From Sphagnum compactum (lineage: Eukaryota; Bryophyta; Sphagnopsida; Sphagnales): a DNA stretch of 64,000 nt. The notes under the pieces are model-generated. The model had not been told where the DNA came from. It ran no database searches and was given only the letters and a program-made list of their open reading frames with translations. A program made the translations under genes and the position numbers. The stretch covers positions 15,682,271 to 15,746,270 of the forward strand of contig OZ234499.1 of NCBI GenBank assembly GCA_965153455.1. The letters are read 5' to 3'. Below are positions 36,191 through 47,750 of the stretch, one piece after another. The first letter of the stretch is position 1, and every line of letters begins with the position of its first letter.

Positions 36191-37436
36191 AGGTTTCCAT
36201 TGTAATATTTATGGGACTCATATGACATAATTATCTAGTCTAAGTATCAACAAATAATGTCATAATTAAAGAATTATTAGAAAATTATTTCAAATAATGT
36301 AAATGATTGATTATCATATTTAAACAATCATTTATTTTTTAATATTAATTAACTGGTTATTTGGTTGAACTTAATTATTCAGAAAATTAAAATTAGATTT
36401 AAAAATCAAATTAATAATTTGATATTTAATTTATTATTTTAATTACATTTTTTATGTTCATAAGTTATTCAAATCAAAAAAATTGATAATTATTCATGAT
36501 AATTAATTGTCATAAAATTAATTTAGGTGTATAAAAAGACATATTTTGAATACCCAAACCGCTTATTTTGAAGTGACCTTACATGTGGGTATTACATTTA
36601 AGGTGAATTATTCACCTAAGGTTGTCTAAATCACCTATGGATTATTTCAAAATGAATTCGCATGCAGGTATTACATATAAGTTTTGGTTTTTATTGAAAG
36701 ACCACCCAAACTACATACTGGTTATTTGGAAATGACCCGACATGTGAGTATTGCATTTAGATTTGGGTCTACACCTTAGGTTACCTAAATCACCTAAGGG
36801 TTATATCGAAACGAACTTGAATATGGTATTGCATTTAGGGAAACATTAAAAATATATATATCTATTACCATTTGGTAATGTTTCCAAGTTAAGTTCTTTC
36901 ACTTTCTTTAAAAAAATATGAAATGACATTGCATTGTTTTACATATGTTTAATCCCTAAAAATTTCGCCCAAAATGCACCCTAGATTTATTTTAATTACT
37001 ATAGACTTGTAAAAAGAATGTTAATTAATTTATATGTCCTAAACTCTAAAGCTAAACCATAATTCTAACATTAAGTAGTAAATTTTACATTAAACCCTAA
37101 CCCCTTGTATCATCAATGTGACCAATTTTGCATGATGTTCATTTTTATATATGTTAAATCATACTATAAGGTGAATAAATAATTTTGAAAACATGAATTT
37201 CATGATGTATTGGCAGGGAATCAAATATTTTAAAAATATTTTTATGTTTCATGGTTAATGAATTATCACAATATGATATGGGTATTACATTTAAACAAAA
37301 GTCGATTAGGAAATATTGAACTTTAACAACTATGAAACATATGGAAACAAAGGAGATTCATGATTATGTTATAGATCTAAACAAGTGATAAAATCAAAAA
37401 CCAATACAATGAACGAAATTTAGAATATAAACCTTA
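36191..37436. other. AT-rich part of copy B and its flank
   Basis: No gene. Segments at 36530-36840 are reverse-complement relatives of 14880-15200 in copy A. The flank from 37110 holds only AT-rich sequence. Confidence 0.5.
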
Positions 37437-37877
37437 AGCCTTGATATATATGAACCAAATTCCTAAACATTAAATCATAAAGCATAACCCTAAAAATCTA
37501 AATGATATTTTTCCATAAGCCCTATTAACAACCTTAACTATACGAACCCTAACAAAAAAAAATCCTAGTGATATAAAATTTAGAACAAAATTTTAAAGCT
37601 TTTAAACTACAAAGATTTACTCACCAAAAAAAAACCTTAATCTTCAAAGTACAATCAAATAAATTTTGTAAAAACCAAAAGAAAAATATGTTTTTTAACT
37701 TTATGTGATCTCTCCAAACTAATTTTTTCCACTATCTTTGGAAAAGATATAGAATGAAATTGTATTACTTCACATATGTTTAAACCTTAAAATTTCCCCC
37801 CCTAAATTTAGCCTAATTTAGTTTAATTATTATAGATTTGTGAAAAGCTTGTTAACTAATTTATGGGTCCCAACCTT
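37437..37877 (+). repeat. Left arm of a large inverted repeat
   Basis: This 441-bp arm pairs with 38573-39014 on the opposite strand with only about ten mismatches or single-base indels by eye. It contains ataaagcataaccctaaa, cctagtgatataaaattt and ggaaaagatatagaatgaaa, all mirrored in the right arm. Confidence 0.93.
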
Positions 37878-38572
37878 AGACCTAAACCATAATTCAATAG
37901 TACATATTTATAATAATTACATGAAAATATGTAATATAATGTCCATTCTAGAAATAAATTAACTAAACCAAAGTGGTTGCAATCATGACATTGTTTCCAC
38001 TATAAATTGTTTGTAATAACTACATATCCACACCTATGTTCATCATCCATGAATTGAAACCAACCTTAATAAATTGATAGGTAGGATTGAGGGGCTAGGG
38101 GGGGGGGGTGAAAAAAATGAGTAGGTAATTAGTTAGGTATTTGGCTATGTAAAAAATATAAGTAGGTAGGTGAACATAATGATAGGTAGGAAGGTGAGTG
38201 CATAGGTAAGTAAGTAGGTATATAGGTTAGTAGTTGGGTTAGTAGCAAGTTAATAAATAAAAAAGAAGTTTAAGGAGCAAGGTAAATAGGTTGTTAGAGT
38301 AGGTAAACATGTAGGTAAGCAAGTTAATAGATAGGAAGAAAATTTTCTTAGAGTGATTGTGTATATAGGGTTGGTAAATAGTTTTGTAACTAGGTCAATA
38401 GGGTAGGTAGTTAGTACAATGGTTAGGTCAGTAAGGAAGTTAAGTTAGTAAGGTATGTAGTTAACAGGGTAGCTAGGTTAGTAGGGTAGGTAATTAGTAT
38501 AATAATTAGGTTAGTAGGATTATTAGTAAGGTACGAAAGTTGGTACAATACTTATGAAGGTAGGAAGGTGAG
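37878..38572. repeat. Inverted-repeat spacer with TAGG-type short repeats
   Basis: A 695-bp spacer separates the arms. Its centre (38120-38560) is dominated by degenerate gtaggtaggt, ttagtagggtaggtag and similar words, preceded by a run of about ten G near 38098. No frame or gene. Confidence 0.8.
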
Positions 38573-39014
38573 AAGGTTGGGACCCATAAATTAGTTAATA
38601 AACTTTTCACGAATCTATAATAATTAACCTAAATTAGGCTAAATTTAGGGGGGGAAATTTTAAGGTTTAAACATATGTGAAGTAATACAATTTCATTCTA
38701 TATCTTTTCCAAAGATAGTGGAAAAAATTAGTTTGGAGAAATCACATAAAGTTAAAAAACATATTTTTCTTTTGGTTTTTTACAAAATTTATTTGATTGT
38801 TTTTTGAAGATTAAGGTTTTTTTTTGGTGAGTAAATCTTTGTAGTTTAAAAGCTTTAAAATTTTGTTCTAAATTTTATATCACTAGGATTTTTTTTTGTT
38901 AGGGTTCGTATAGTTAAGGTTGTTAATAGGGCTTATGAAAAAATATCATTTAGACTTTTAGGGTTATGCTTTATGATTTAATGTTTAGGAATTTGGTTCA
39001 TATATATCAAGGCT
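38573..39014 (-). repeat. Right arm of the large inverted repeat
   Basis: Reverse complement of 37437-37877. Transcription through both arms would give a hairpin with about 440 bp of stem. The arm is followed at 39015-39240 by sequence holding a partial exon-like module. Confidence 0.93.
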
Positions 39015-39149
39015 ATGTGTGAGGTCAGGTCCAAGGAAAAAACAGCCAAGAACAAACCCCAAAAAAAGAAAGTATAGTGGTCAACAACGAAAAGAAATGG
39101 ACTGTGATAACCCCATTGACATCAAATGGAAAAACGCAGCCCATCCAGT

Positions 39150-39210
39150 GGACACAACGACCAACTGGTGCATTGGTGGCTGTTGGTTCACTCTGGCCAC
39201 TCCAATCATG
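39150..39210 (+). other. Exon-like module (third, partial instance)
   Basis: The plus strand reads TTNWCIGGCWFTLATPI, matching NWCIGGCWFTPA of copy A in the same frame. The upstream half of the module (LVHPxNGxNGLI) is absent here. Confidence 0.5.
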
Positions 39211-39254
39211 GTTTTGAGTAGTGTTGATGTTTTCAGAAAGGACTAGTGGTAACC

Positions 39255-39271
39255 CGTGCCTTCAAGGCACG
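39255..39271. repeat. Short perfect hairpin
   Basis: cgtgccttcaaggcacg is a perfect 8-bp stem around a single base. It stands at the border between the exon-like module and the 62-bp array and could mark a transposon end. Confidence 0.5.
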
Positions 39272-39289
39272 ACACGGCACTGGGAAAAT

Positions 39290-39690
39290 TATATAAATAC
39301 ATAATATTTCATCCACATCATCAATCCATCCAGAACTCCTAATTAGATGAAACTCTAAATACGTAATATTTTCACCTGCATAATCATCCATCCAGAACTC
39401 CTAATTGGACGGAATTACAAATACATGATATTTCATCCAAATAAATCACCATGCAAAACTTATCATTAGACGGAACTTACGAATACATAAATATTTCATC
39501 CACATAATCAATCATCCAAAACTCTAAGTGGACAAAACTACAAAATCTTTAATATTTCATCCACAAATCATTCCTCCTAATTGGACGGAACTACAAATAC
39601 ATGATATCTCATCCTCATAACCACCCATCCAGAACTCTGAGCTCATTGGACGGAACTAAAAACGTATAATATTTCATCCACATAATCACA
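39290..39690. repeat. About 62-bp tandem array
   Basis: The marker tatttcatccacataatca-like sequence recurs near 39305, 39367, 39429, 39491, 39553, 39605 and 39670, each followed by ccatccagaactcctaattg and gacggaactacaaatac. Seven imperfect units, one shortened. No coding potential. Confidence 0.8.
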
Positions 39691-39696
39691 GAACTG

Positions 39697-39740
39697 CCGG
39701 GTTTTCGTGCACAGAACTGCCGGGTTTCACGAAAACCCGG
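39697..39740. repeat. Inverted repeat with 13-bp arms
   Basis: ccgggttttcgtg (39697-39709) and cacgaaaacccgg (39728-39740) are perfect reverse complements around an 18-nt loop. The word cacagaactgccgggtt is also directly repeated here. It follows the 62-bp array, and a ggatctgggtttcaggacct direct repeat follows at 39790-39870. Confidence 0.7.
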
Positions 39741-40135
39741 AAAAGAGGAGCCAGGCAGGTTTTTGGGTGGTTATTTTACTTTTACAATTTGGGATCTGGG
39801 TTTCAGGACCTCGACCAGACGGACGGACAGGCGGGTCCCGATCTGGGTTTCAGGACCTCGACGGACAGACAAGGCACTTTATATATAAGATTTAAGACCC
39901 AGTCCAGTTAGAAAATCACATCTAGTTCCACATACACTACAAGCACACAGGCTCAAATCGGAAATGTGTACTTCCAAGGTTGTTTGTGTGACAAGCCAAG
40001 GGGCTTTATATATCCTGTCATAACTCTGCCCCGTACAAATGTTCCATGAAGTTCCCAGAAAATGAACTTACATAGTGAACACGTGATGAACATCCTCACA
40101 ATGTTGGGAGCAATGGAACTTCATTCCTCTCACTA

Positions 40136-40280
40136 AGGTCTGGGGTGGCAGATTATGTCATTATCTTGACCACATTATATGGCAGAATATTGCAGTGATG
40201 ATGGTATACCCATAGTAGTGATCAGAATCTCTGTTGAACATGATTTTCTAAAAAATTGTTAAATCTGCCATCCCAGACCT
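40136..40280. mobile_element. MITE with 20-bp TIRs and TA target duplication
   Basis: The 145-bp element starts aggtctggggtggcagatta and ends with the near-perfect reverse complement (40261-40280; 18 of 20 match). TA lies on both sides (40134-40135 and 40281-40282). A TA duplication suggests Tc1/mariner-type mobilisation, though the terminal sequence is not classical Stowaway. It lies about 350 bp upstream of the CHLM start codon. Confidence 0.65.
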
Positions 40281-40335
40281 TAATGTCATGGAATGGCCTC
40301 ACCCTTACATATTATGTGGGATGCATCACCAAGGA

Positions 40336-40470
40336 GCTTGACCATTCCATGCTGCGTAGTCTGTAGTCTCTCCGTAACGGGCTCTCCTGATGCCATTCCC
40401 AACATAATGGGCAGGGGCTTGACCATTCCATAGTATGTAGTCTGTAATCTCTTCCTGACGGGCAGAGCCA
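40336..40470 (+). promoter_or_regulatory. Direct repeat in the CHLM upstream region
   Basis: The word gcttgaccattccatg, a gtagtctgtagtctct-like part and a gacgggc-like end occur twice, starting at 40336 and 40417 (81-bp period). A ccacgtca ACGT-type element, a core common in light-responsive plant promoters, lies at 40504-40511. Regulatory use is an inference from position. Confidence 0.35.
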
Positions 40471-40634
40471 ATAAAAGTGATCTAAGTGGATGCTGAAAAT
40501 CTTCCACGTCAGATCTTTTGTCCATCCGACGGTGGAGAAGGATTCCACTTTGGTTACCTTATCCTCGTGGCTTGTTGTCTCTCTGAAGCTCTTTGAAGAT
40601 TTGGAGCTACAGAGCATCGCAGTAAGGCGCAGCG

Positions 40635-41636
40635 ATGGCAGCTGCCTGCAACTGCAATGCCGCTCCTTTGACGCTGCAAGCTGGAGCGCGATGTCGGCAG
40701 CAGGTGACGAGCTTCAAACAATCTTCTGTTTTTGGTTTGCCGTGCTTTCCCCGAACTCGCATTGCTCTGGTGAACCAGAGAATCGGGACTCCGGCAGCCA
40801 TGACTTCTGCGTTGATGGACGCAAACGGCGGGCTGTCGGATGTGAGTTTGGCAGTGGCCAGTGGTGGCGGGATAGCATTGCTCGCGGCGGCGTTGTCACT
40901 GGCGGACCCCGAGAAACGGCGACAGCAGCAAGCTGCTGAGACGGGAGGGGATGAGAAGGCGGTGGTTAGAAACTATTTCAACACTTCTGGGTTCGAGAGA
41001 TGGAAGCGCATTTACGGGGAGCAAGATGACGTGAATTCCGTGCAGTTGGACATCCGGCAAGGTCATGCACAAACCGTGGAGAAAACCTTGGAAATCCTCA
41101 ATCAATCCTCCTTGGAGAACGTTACGATCTGTGATGCCGGCTGTGGGACAGGCAGCCTCTCCATCCCTCTGGCTATGGCTGGAGCTCAGGTGTATGCCAG
41201 CGATATATCGTCCGCCATGGTGGACGAGGCTGCAAAGCGGGCTTCGCAGGCATTGAAGGAGAATCAACCCGAGCCCAAGTTCGAGGCCAGGGATTTGGAA
41301 TCCATCACAGGGAGGTATGATACCGTTTGCTGCTTGGATGTTTTGATCCACTATCCTCAAGAGAAGGCGGGAGCAATGGTGACCCATCTTGCATCCCTGG
41401 CAGAGAAGAGGTTAATCCTGAGCTTCGCCCCCAAAACGCTGTGGTACAGTGTGTTAAAAAGGATAGGAGAATTGTTTCCAGGACCTTCGAAAGCTACCAG
41501 AGCATACCTGCACGCTGAGGAGGATGTAGAGAGAGCTCTCAATGCAGCCGGATGGGTGGTGAGGAAACGAGAGATGACCGCTACAAAGTTCTACTTTTCA
41601 AGGTTGCTTGAAGCTGTTCCTGCAGGATCACAATAA
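40635..41636 (+). CDS. CHLM: Magnesium-protoporphyrin IX O-methyltransferase, chloroplastic
   Basis: A single uninterrupted frame of 333 residues. The enzyme transfers methyl from S-adenosylmethionine to the C13 propionate of Mg-protoporphyrin IX, the chlorophyll-branch step after Mg-chelatase, at plastid membranes. Residues 1 to about 60 look like a Ser/Arg/Ala-rich transit peptide. A hydrophobic stretch at about 77-90 (GGGIALLAAALSLADPEKRR) precedes the catalytic domain. SAM motif I is TICDAGCGTGSLSI (164-177), the acidic loop is ASDISSAMV (188-196), and CLDVLIHYPQEKAG (233-246) and FAPKTLWYSVLKRIGELFPG (264-283) are family signatures. The C-terminal domain ends TATKFYFSRLLEAV. Length fits the family (about 310-330). 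The ATG at 40635 is the first in frame and gives a full transit peptide. No neighbour belongs to the pathway. No defect seen. Confidence 0.96.
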   Translation: MAAACNCNAAPLTLQAGARCRQQVTSFKQSSVFGLPCFPRTRIALVNQRIGTPAAMTSALMDANGGLSDVSLAVASGGGIALLAAALSLADPEKRRQQQAAETGGDEKAVVRNYFNTSGFERWKRIYGEQDDVNSVQLDIRQGHAQTVEKTLEILNQSSLENVTICDAGCGTGSLSIPLAMAGAQVYASDISSAMVDEAAKRASQALKENQPEPKFEARDLESITGRYDTVCCLDVLIHYPQEKAGAMVTHLASLAEKRLILSFAPKTLWYSVLKRIGELFPGPSKATRAYLHAEEDVERALNAAGWVVRKREMTATKFYFSRLLEAVPAGSQ

Positions 41637-44600
41637 AGATAGAGCTTCTGATCATATTTGGGTAGGTACTGTCTTTGTTGCCCACCTTGTTTTTGTCTTC
41701 AGTGAGTGTTGTTCTTCCTGAAGTGCAAAAGTTCAGTATCTTTCTCCTGCTTGTAGGGTTAGGGTTTAGAGCCTTCTGTGAGCACAGCCTTCTTTTCCAT
41801 GTGTTGTGTACATTTAGCTGCCTGCAGCTCTCACTCTCTATTGGCTGTTTCAGGTGCCAGGTTCAGGGTTTTTTTGCATGAAAAAATCCTACAGTTCAAC
41901 CTTCTAGTTAGCAAACCTTCAGCATCAACACAAACATCTATGTGTAGTCTCCAAAAGCTGGACATATCAAGGTCATATTCAAAGGGCATGGGCTTATGGT
42001 GGGCAAGTGTACCACAGTTGCCCTCTATGCTCATACAGGTGAAAACAGTTGAACCTTTGACAGTCACACATTTTCCAAAACTCTAGCTAGCTGTGAGATC
42101 CTTTGCACTGCAAATCATCAGGCTATCTCACCTGAACACTCATTTTTATCTTCAACTACAGTTTATGTATGGGGTGTTCCCATGTACTTGTATGACATGT
42201 TTCTCCAAATGTCTTGGTCAGTTCTGCGCCAAACCATCACAAATGCAGAAGCACTTCTTTACCGTAGTGGGTGAACCAGGTGATTTGTATTGTTTCCTTT
42301 CATTTGCTGTATGAGTATTTTGGGTTGTGCCTCCAGCAATTGGATCTTTGTGAGTGATTACATAGTAATGTGCTGGGGTTGGAGCCAGGACAAGACTTAA
42401 AGCAGAAGCAAGACAACTACAATTTAGAGCATTGAATATTGTGTTCCATGAAATAATGTTTAATTTACAATTCTCTGTATATTTGCATCCAACTCTGCCC
42501 CTCTGCTCATGGAGGCTGCTGTCTGTCATTCAGCCAGAGTGCCTTCTGTGCCTTCTTGTGCTTGAAATCAGGATACCTTGTGTTCATTCACCTGCAATCA
42601 GAAATCCAAAATCCAGCTGATCAGCCATGGATTGGCCCAGTGTGATTGAGGCCAAGGTATTAGAACTCACAATATTGATCAAGAACAATGTGATGATTTC
42701 CTGGATCACCAAGAGAATTGCAAGAGCAATCTTGTCCATAAAATGTGCAGTGGTAGAATCTGTGTGTTAGAGAAATTCAGTTGCATGTGCATCTGTTCTG
42801 TGAACCACTTTTAAGACAAAAGACTCACAAGAGTGCAAGCTGAATTGAAAGAAAGATGCCAGAGTTTGGTTTGTGATGGAGAATCTTTGGGTGTAAGTCA
42901 TCCATTCTGAGCTCGGTATCCTCTTCCTCTCTCTGTTTGTGTGCTGGTAATATGTTCTGGGAAGTGAACTTCTCACTGCATGGTGGAGGAGCCCTTCTGA
43001 GAGCACAACATGACTACCATGGGGAGGGCAGAAGGCTTCCTGTGCACCATGTACAACTAAAGGTTTTGTGCAGTGGGGCAGCCCATCTTTAGATTGCAAG
43101 TATATGTCTGATCTGCATTCCATAAAATGTTGTAAGAGCCTTTTCATTTTTACAACAAAATTCTTCTATGTTGGAGCCTGTGGGTAAATTTACTATGTAC
43201 TCTCTGTGAATATTGTCCACTATGCAAGAAAGGAGTAACACCCCAATAATAAAATTCTATGTTTTGAGGGTTCTTGCTGGTTTTGCTGTTTAAAATAAGA
43301 TTGAGAAAATTTAGCAGGATTGTGCCTTAGATCCTTTGTGGTCATCACAGGTTGGAGAAGAATAGGAAAGCAATTGCTATCATAACTGTATGAATGCAGG
43401 AAGTGACTGCATTGTTCTTGCTTATGAGGTCTGACATCCTCATCTTCACCTCCATGATTGGTCATCTTCACTGACTGCAGAAGGCAGTGAATTATATGGA
43501 TATGATGTCCTGTGAACCATTTGATGCAGTTTGGTTGGTGCTTCCAGAACCATCACGATGTCAAGATGGAAGAATACATTGTGGAATGAGTATTTTGTTC
43601 TCCATATCATTGTAGAAGAAGAAGGTGTTTTGTTTTTGTCAATTCACATACTTGCGATTGCATTTGTGCTCACAAGCACACCTTTCATTTCTCCACTAGA
43701 GGCATCTTCAAGAATAAACATGTTTGTGAAGATTACCCCACATTTGGTGCTTACCATTGCTGACCCTATCAGGAACCAAGTTCTCCGTGAGTACCATACC
43801 AGGCTACGGATCCTCTACAAATTTAATGTAAGTTGCATTTTTGCTTGGACAACAAACAAGAAGTTCTGGACACATAAATTCTAGTGTATGTGCAGGGCAC
43901 CTTACCCTCAGTAAAATTTCTGTCTTGATAGAGGATCGCAGCTTACAAATAAGGTTCCTGAAAAATGAGGGACCTTATGCATAAGGTGCTCCTATCCTCT
44001 CTGTTGATTTTACAATCGAAATTCTAAGGATTCTTTATGCTGAGTAAGGACCTCGAATGGGGTGGTTTTGGGAATTCACGTCTCACACTCAGCTCACAAC
44101 AGATCTACATTCCCAGAGTGGCCCCATTCCCATTCCTTACCCTACACATTCTTTTCTTGTTCTTGGGATCTGGTTCATTGTGGTACTGACAAGGCCAACC
44201 TCATCACTTTTGCATGAGTTATCTACAATATTATGTAGGCAGACATTGCATCGAAAAGAATCAGTAAATAATACTAGTACGTTTTCTCTAGAGTCTTACC
44301 TATAACATTTCACTGTGATTACCACAAAACAATGTCTTGCATTTTTTATTTACTTTCAAATCATGTGAACACTCAAAGCTTTTTGCACTACATGTGATTT
44401 GAACTAGGAGCTTTGGAATAGGTGGCGAACAAAATTAGATTTGCAAAATTGAATCATTACCAACTTAGCTGTGACAGTACAAATGCATAGACCCTGATTG
44501 ATGTTCACAAGGTGTCTTTGGTGACAGTTCCACCAAATTGATATATACATCAAACTGAAAATAAAATTATTGAACTAGTTTCATAGGCAGGGTGAACTTC

Positions 44601-45720
44601 CAACAAAATGAACCCCACATCACATATTAGAGTTATATGTAAAGTATGGAAAAGACTACACGCGAACCCTTAGTTCGGTCATAAACTGGGTGAAATTCAA
44701 AAACAACCTGCGGAAAAAGTACACTAACATTCAAGGGGGGATGAAATTCAGAAAACCATCGACATTATTGGTAAACGGAGTTTTATCCTGTCTTTCCTTT
44801 TTCTTGAGCGCCTCCACTGCTTGTACCTGTATACCTAGGTCCTATAGGTACTCTGAAACCTTGTGCAATAAATGCTGAGTCTCAGCATTTCATACCCAGA
44901 TTTAATAAAATTTCATTACTTTGCATATAATACTAAAAGAGGGGTTTGGTGGTCAAAGGAGGCCCAGACACGGGGTGAACACACGGTGACTTTACAGATT
45001 GCTCTATTGATTGGATTTCTCTATTGATTATACAGCTCCAATTTTATCTGATGTCTCCTCAGACACTTATTGATTATATAGTGATAAGAGGTTTAGAATG
45101 AGAATCTTATGTAAAACTTATTACATTTTCTTTTAAGTGTGTATTGGCATCTTATGTATTTGTTGTTATATCTTAAACAATATGGTCCGAAAATGGTAAT
45201 GTGTTATTGAAAGCCTTCTTTTACCAAAGCTAACACTATGAGTATGACACCGATTCGCAACTTATTGGCCAATGCTATTTTTGATATTTTATTATGTTTC
45301 AAAGAAATATAATAAGTCTTGCATATGAAAAATTCACATTTAGTGATTGAAATGTCATTTGTCCAAATTTGGGGTGGTATATTTTGTTAACTCTTTGCGG
45401 ATGAGGTTGATGTCATTTTGGAAGTGACATTTGAGATTTAGTTTGAGTAGAGCTAAATTATTTTGTTCGGATTTAAATGTAGATTTGAGATCTCACATAT
45501 TATTGATTCATATACAAATCTCTTTTTGCCACAAACACGACAATAATCAAATTAAAAAGTAGAGTTCTTATTGAAATTATTCAAGCAAGATGTTATTCAA
45601 ATTTCTTATTTGGGGTGGGAAAGTACTTGATTGTGGGATACCAACATCATTGTGTTGGTTTTTTTTCTCATTTTGAATTTTTAGATAATCTTTAGACATT
45701 TTTTATGTGAATAATTTTTT
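41637..45720. other. Long intergenic region downstream of CHLM, no gene seen
   Basis: 41637 to about 44100 is moderately GC-rich, with only unconvincing frames (for example 43531-43884 plus and 42767-43147 minus) and no recognisable domain. The first few hundred bases are probably CHLM 3' untranslated sequence. From 44300 it becomes AT-rich without features. Confidence 0.5.
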
Positions 45721-46858
45721 GTCTCATAGCATTTGTAAAGACCTATGCTCATTTTCCTAGGGAAATTGGTGAGCTCCTTAGAGAGTCTATTTTTCCTTCC
45801 ACTCTTTGTGAGGCATTTTGAAACAAAAATTGTTTGGTACAATTAATGTTCCATTTTTCAAAATGTAGGGCAATTTTTTCTTTTTCTCTCATGATACCCA
45901 TCAGGTATCTATCGGGTATCACAGGGGGGAAAAAATTATCATCATATGTCTTTACGATCAGTAAAGCCCTTGGCCCCTCATGTGGGCCCACATCTGGTGA
46001 AGCCAAGGTCTTAGGCTTTACCCTACACGAAAAAAAAACTCCATTTTTCCCAGCATTTTCCTACCTTCACTCTCATCTAATAACACTTTTTGTTGTTTTT
46101 AATTTTGTTGTAACTTTTTCGCTTCCTTATGTTTATTTTGAATTTATTTTGAATCGTCATAATAAACAACTATTGAACCCATAACAAACATTCAGTAAGT
46201 TTTGCCGAAATAATTATTTTTTCCAACAAAGGGGTTCAAACTTCAATGGCCCCATTTTTTATTTTTCAAATTTTGAACAATTGGGGTTTGAACTTCAGTG
46301 GCCCCATCTTTAATTTTTCAATTTTTGAACAATTAATCTTATGTTTGAGTTATTTTTTTTCTAAAAACCATATCGTGTGTCCCTGGTTTAGATTAGCATG
46401 TTTAATTTAGATTATCAATGGCTAAATGGATTTATGTTTGAGTGTGTTTTTGTTAGAATGTGTCTTCATTCTTGTGCACATTGGGAATTCCTTAGTCATG
46501 ATAATTTTTGTGTTCTTAACATGTCATACATATAAAAGAAGTTGAATCTGATACATTTGGAAATGGATCAAACTATTTTAAACATTTTTATCTTACTTGG
46601 GAACAAAAGAGACAACATCTATTTCTTCAAAGGTTTTGCAAGATCATGTCAGTTGGGACATAAAACAAAGCTACACTGGAATCTCATTGGTAAACAATGA
46701 GTTTTCCAACAATGTTTATTGACAAAAAATTGGGAATTGTTTGGAGGTTTTTTCTAATGTAAATTCACTAATTTTGTTAATTTTGTGGAATATTTCACCA
46801 AGTTTTTGGGATCAAAGAATTGAAAAACAAAAATTATGTTTGTAAGTAGGCAAAATTT
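45721..46858. other. AT-rich intergenic DNA with small repeats
   Basis: A tandem duplication of about 65-70 bp lies at 46230-46345 (ttcaatggccccattttt then ttcagtggccccatcttt, both followed by tttttcaaattttgaacaat). A small palindrome, gataccc...gggtatc, lies at 45894-45919. No gene. Confidence 0.45.
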
Positions 46859-47550
46859 TCAAGTAAACTTTTCACCAAGATTTTTCAAAAGTGTCTTCAT
46901 GTTAAAGATGTCACTCCACTTGAATTCTAATGTTTCATTTGAAGAAAATGTGAGAAATAATTGAAGTAAAACATATGTATCCACCATTGCCATCACATCA
47001 TAAAGTTGGGCATGATGCCATTTTGGTGAACCAACCATTTTTTCTGGTATTTTATGTTTCACAACATGTTTAATGATGTTTGCTTTTGACATGTTTGGAT
47101 GTATTTTATGTAGTGCATGCACACCTTTTTTCAAACACAATGTGACGTATGAATCAATATTTGCAAAACTTGTCTTACATCATACATCGACAACAAGTAG
47201 AATTCATACATTATGAATGCAATGTATGTATTCACTGAATGATATATTCTATCATATGCATTGTTGCCATGTGAAAATGAATATGGAAAAAGTTCAAGCT
47301 TCATTGAAATTTGGCAATTGTCTACTTGTAATCATGTATACTCTACATGAATGGTTTCACATCTAGAATCTATTTGATAAAATACATCCCCAATGATGTA
47401 ATATTTTATTTTTATTATTGTTCTAGTTCCATTGTTAATGTTCAACAAAATTGATAATCTTCCCACATTTGATTCTAAACTATTGAGTACAATGGGCCTT
47501 TGTCCCAAAAAAGGTTCTTCAAAAATACATTTAACAGCCTTTGTGGACAA
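46859..47550 (-). mobile_element. Possible Helitron replicase-helicase N-terminal remnant
   Basis: A minus-strand frame (47140-46859) reads MVGSPKWHHAQLYDVMAMVD then TYVLLQLFLTFSSNETLEFK and W, which resembles the 'G(S/T)P..W......AM....G.P..FLTLS...' pattern of the Helitron_like_N domain. A second short frame (47550-47332) and broken text up to 47740 (GDEIIDEIEFFNDLVNELKT) may be earlier parts of the same domain. Helitrons replicate by rolling circle through a Rep/helicase protein; neither the HUH motif nor the helicase is visible. Frameshifts indicate a dead remnant. The resemblance is moderate and needs a profile search. Confidence 0.4.
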
Positions 47551-47750
47551 TGTGTAAACATTCTTACTCCTATGTTCAACTCCTCAAAATTTGTGAAATA
47601 TTTAGAAAATCATGGATTGTGGATTATATTATGTTTTAATATAGTCTTTAATTCATTCACAAGATCATTAAAAAATTCAATCTCATCAATTATTTCATCT
47701 CCACATGACAAAGGATTGTTCAATAGACCATGTCTTCAATTTGGCCATAA

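Larger units (their letters stand above)
34050..37110 (-). mobile_element. Compound dispersed repeat, copy B (inverted relative to copy A)
   Basis: When reversed, the order matches copy A: exon-like module (34060-34158), a ctacctacctcccccctcct run, a satellite slot (34440-35345), a segment with ggtttaatttggtggttttt (35360-35840), a degenerate 51-bp array (35930-36190) and a terminal AT-rich part (36530-37110). Copy A's extra 1.6 kb is absent. A diverged direct duplicate of the terminal part lies at 37690-37900, inside the left arm of the large inverted repeat. Confidence 0.65.

Noticed and set aside
40896-41387. 163-codon minus-strand ORF within CHLM
   Set aside because: Antisense shadow of the well-supported CHLM coding sequence.
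43531-43884. 117-codon plus-strand ORF downstream of CHLM
   Set aside because: No recognisable motif, homologue or splice partner; composition is compatible with chance in a GC-moderate region.
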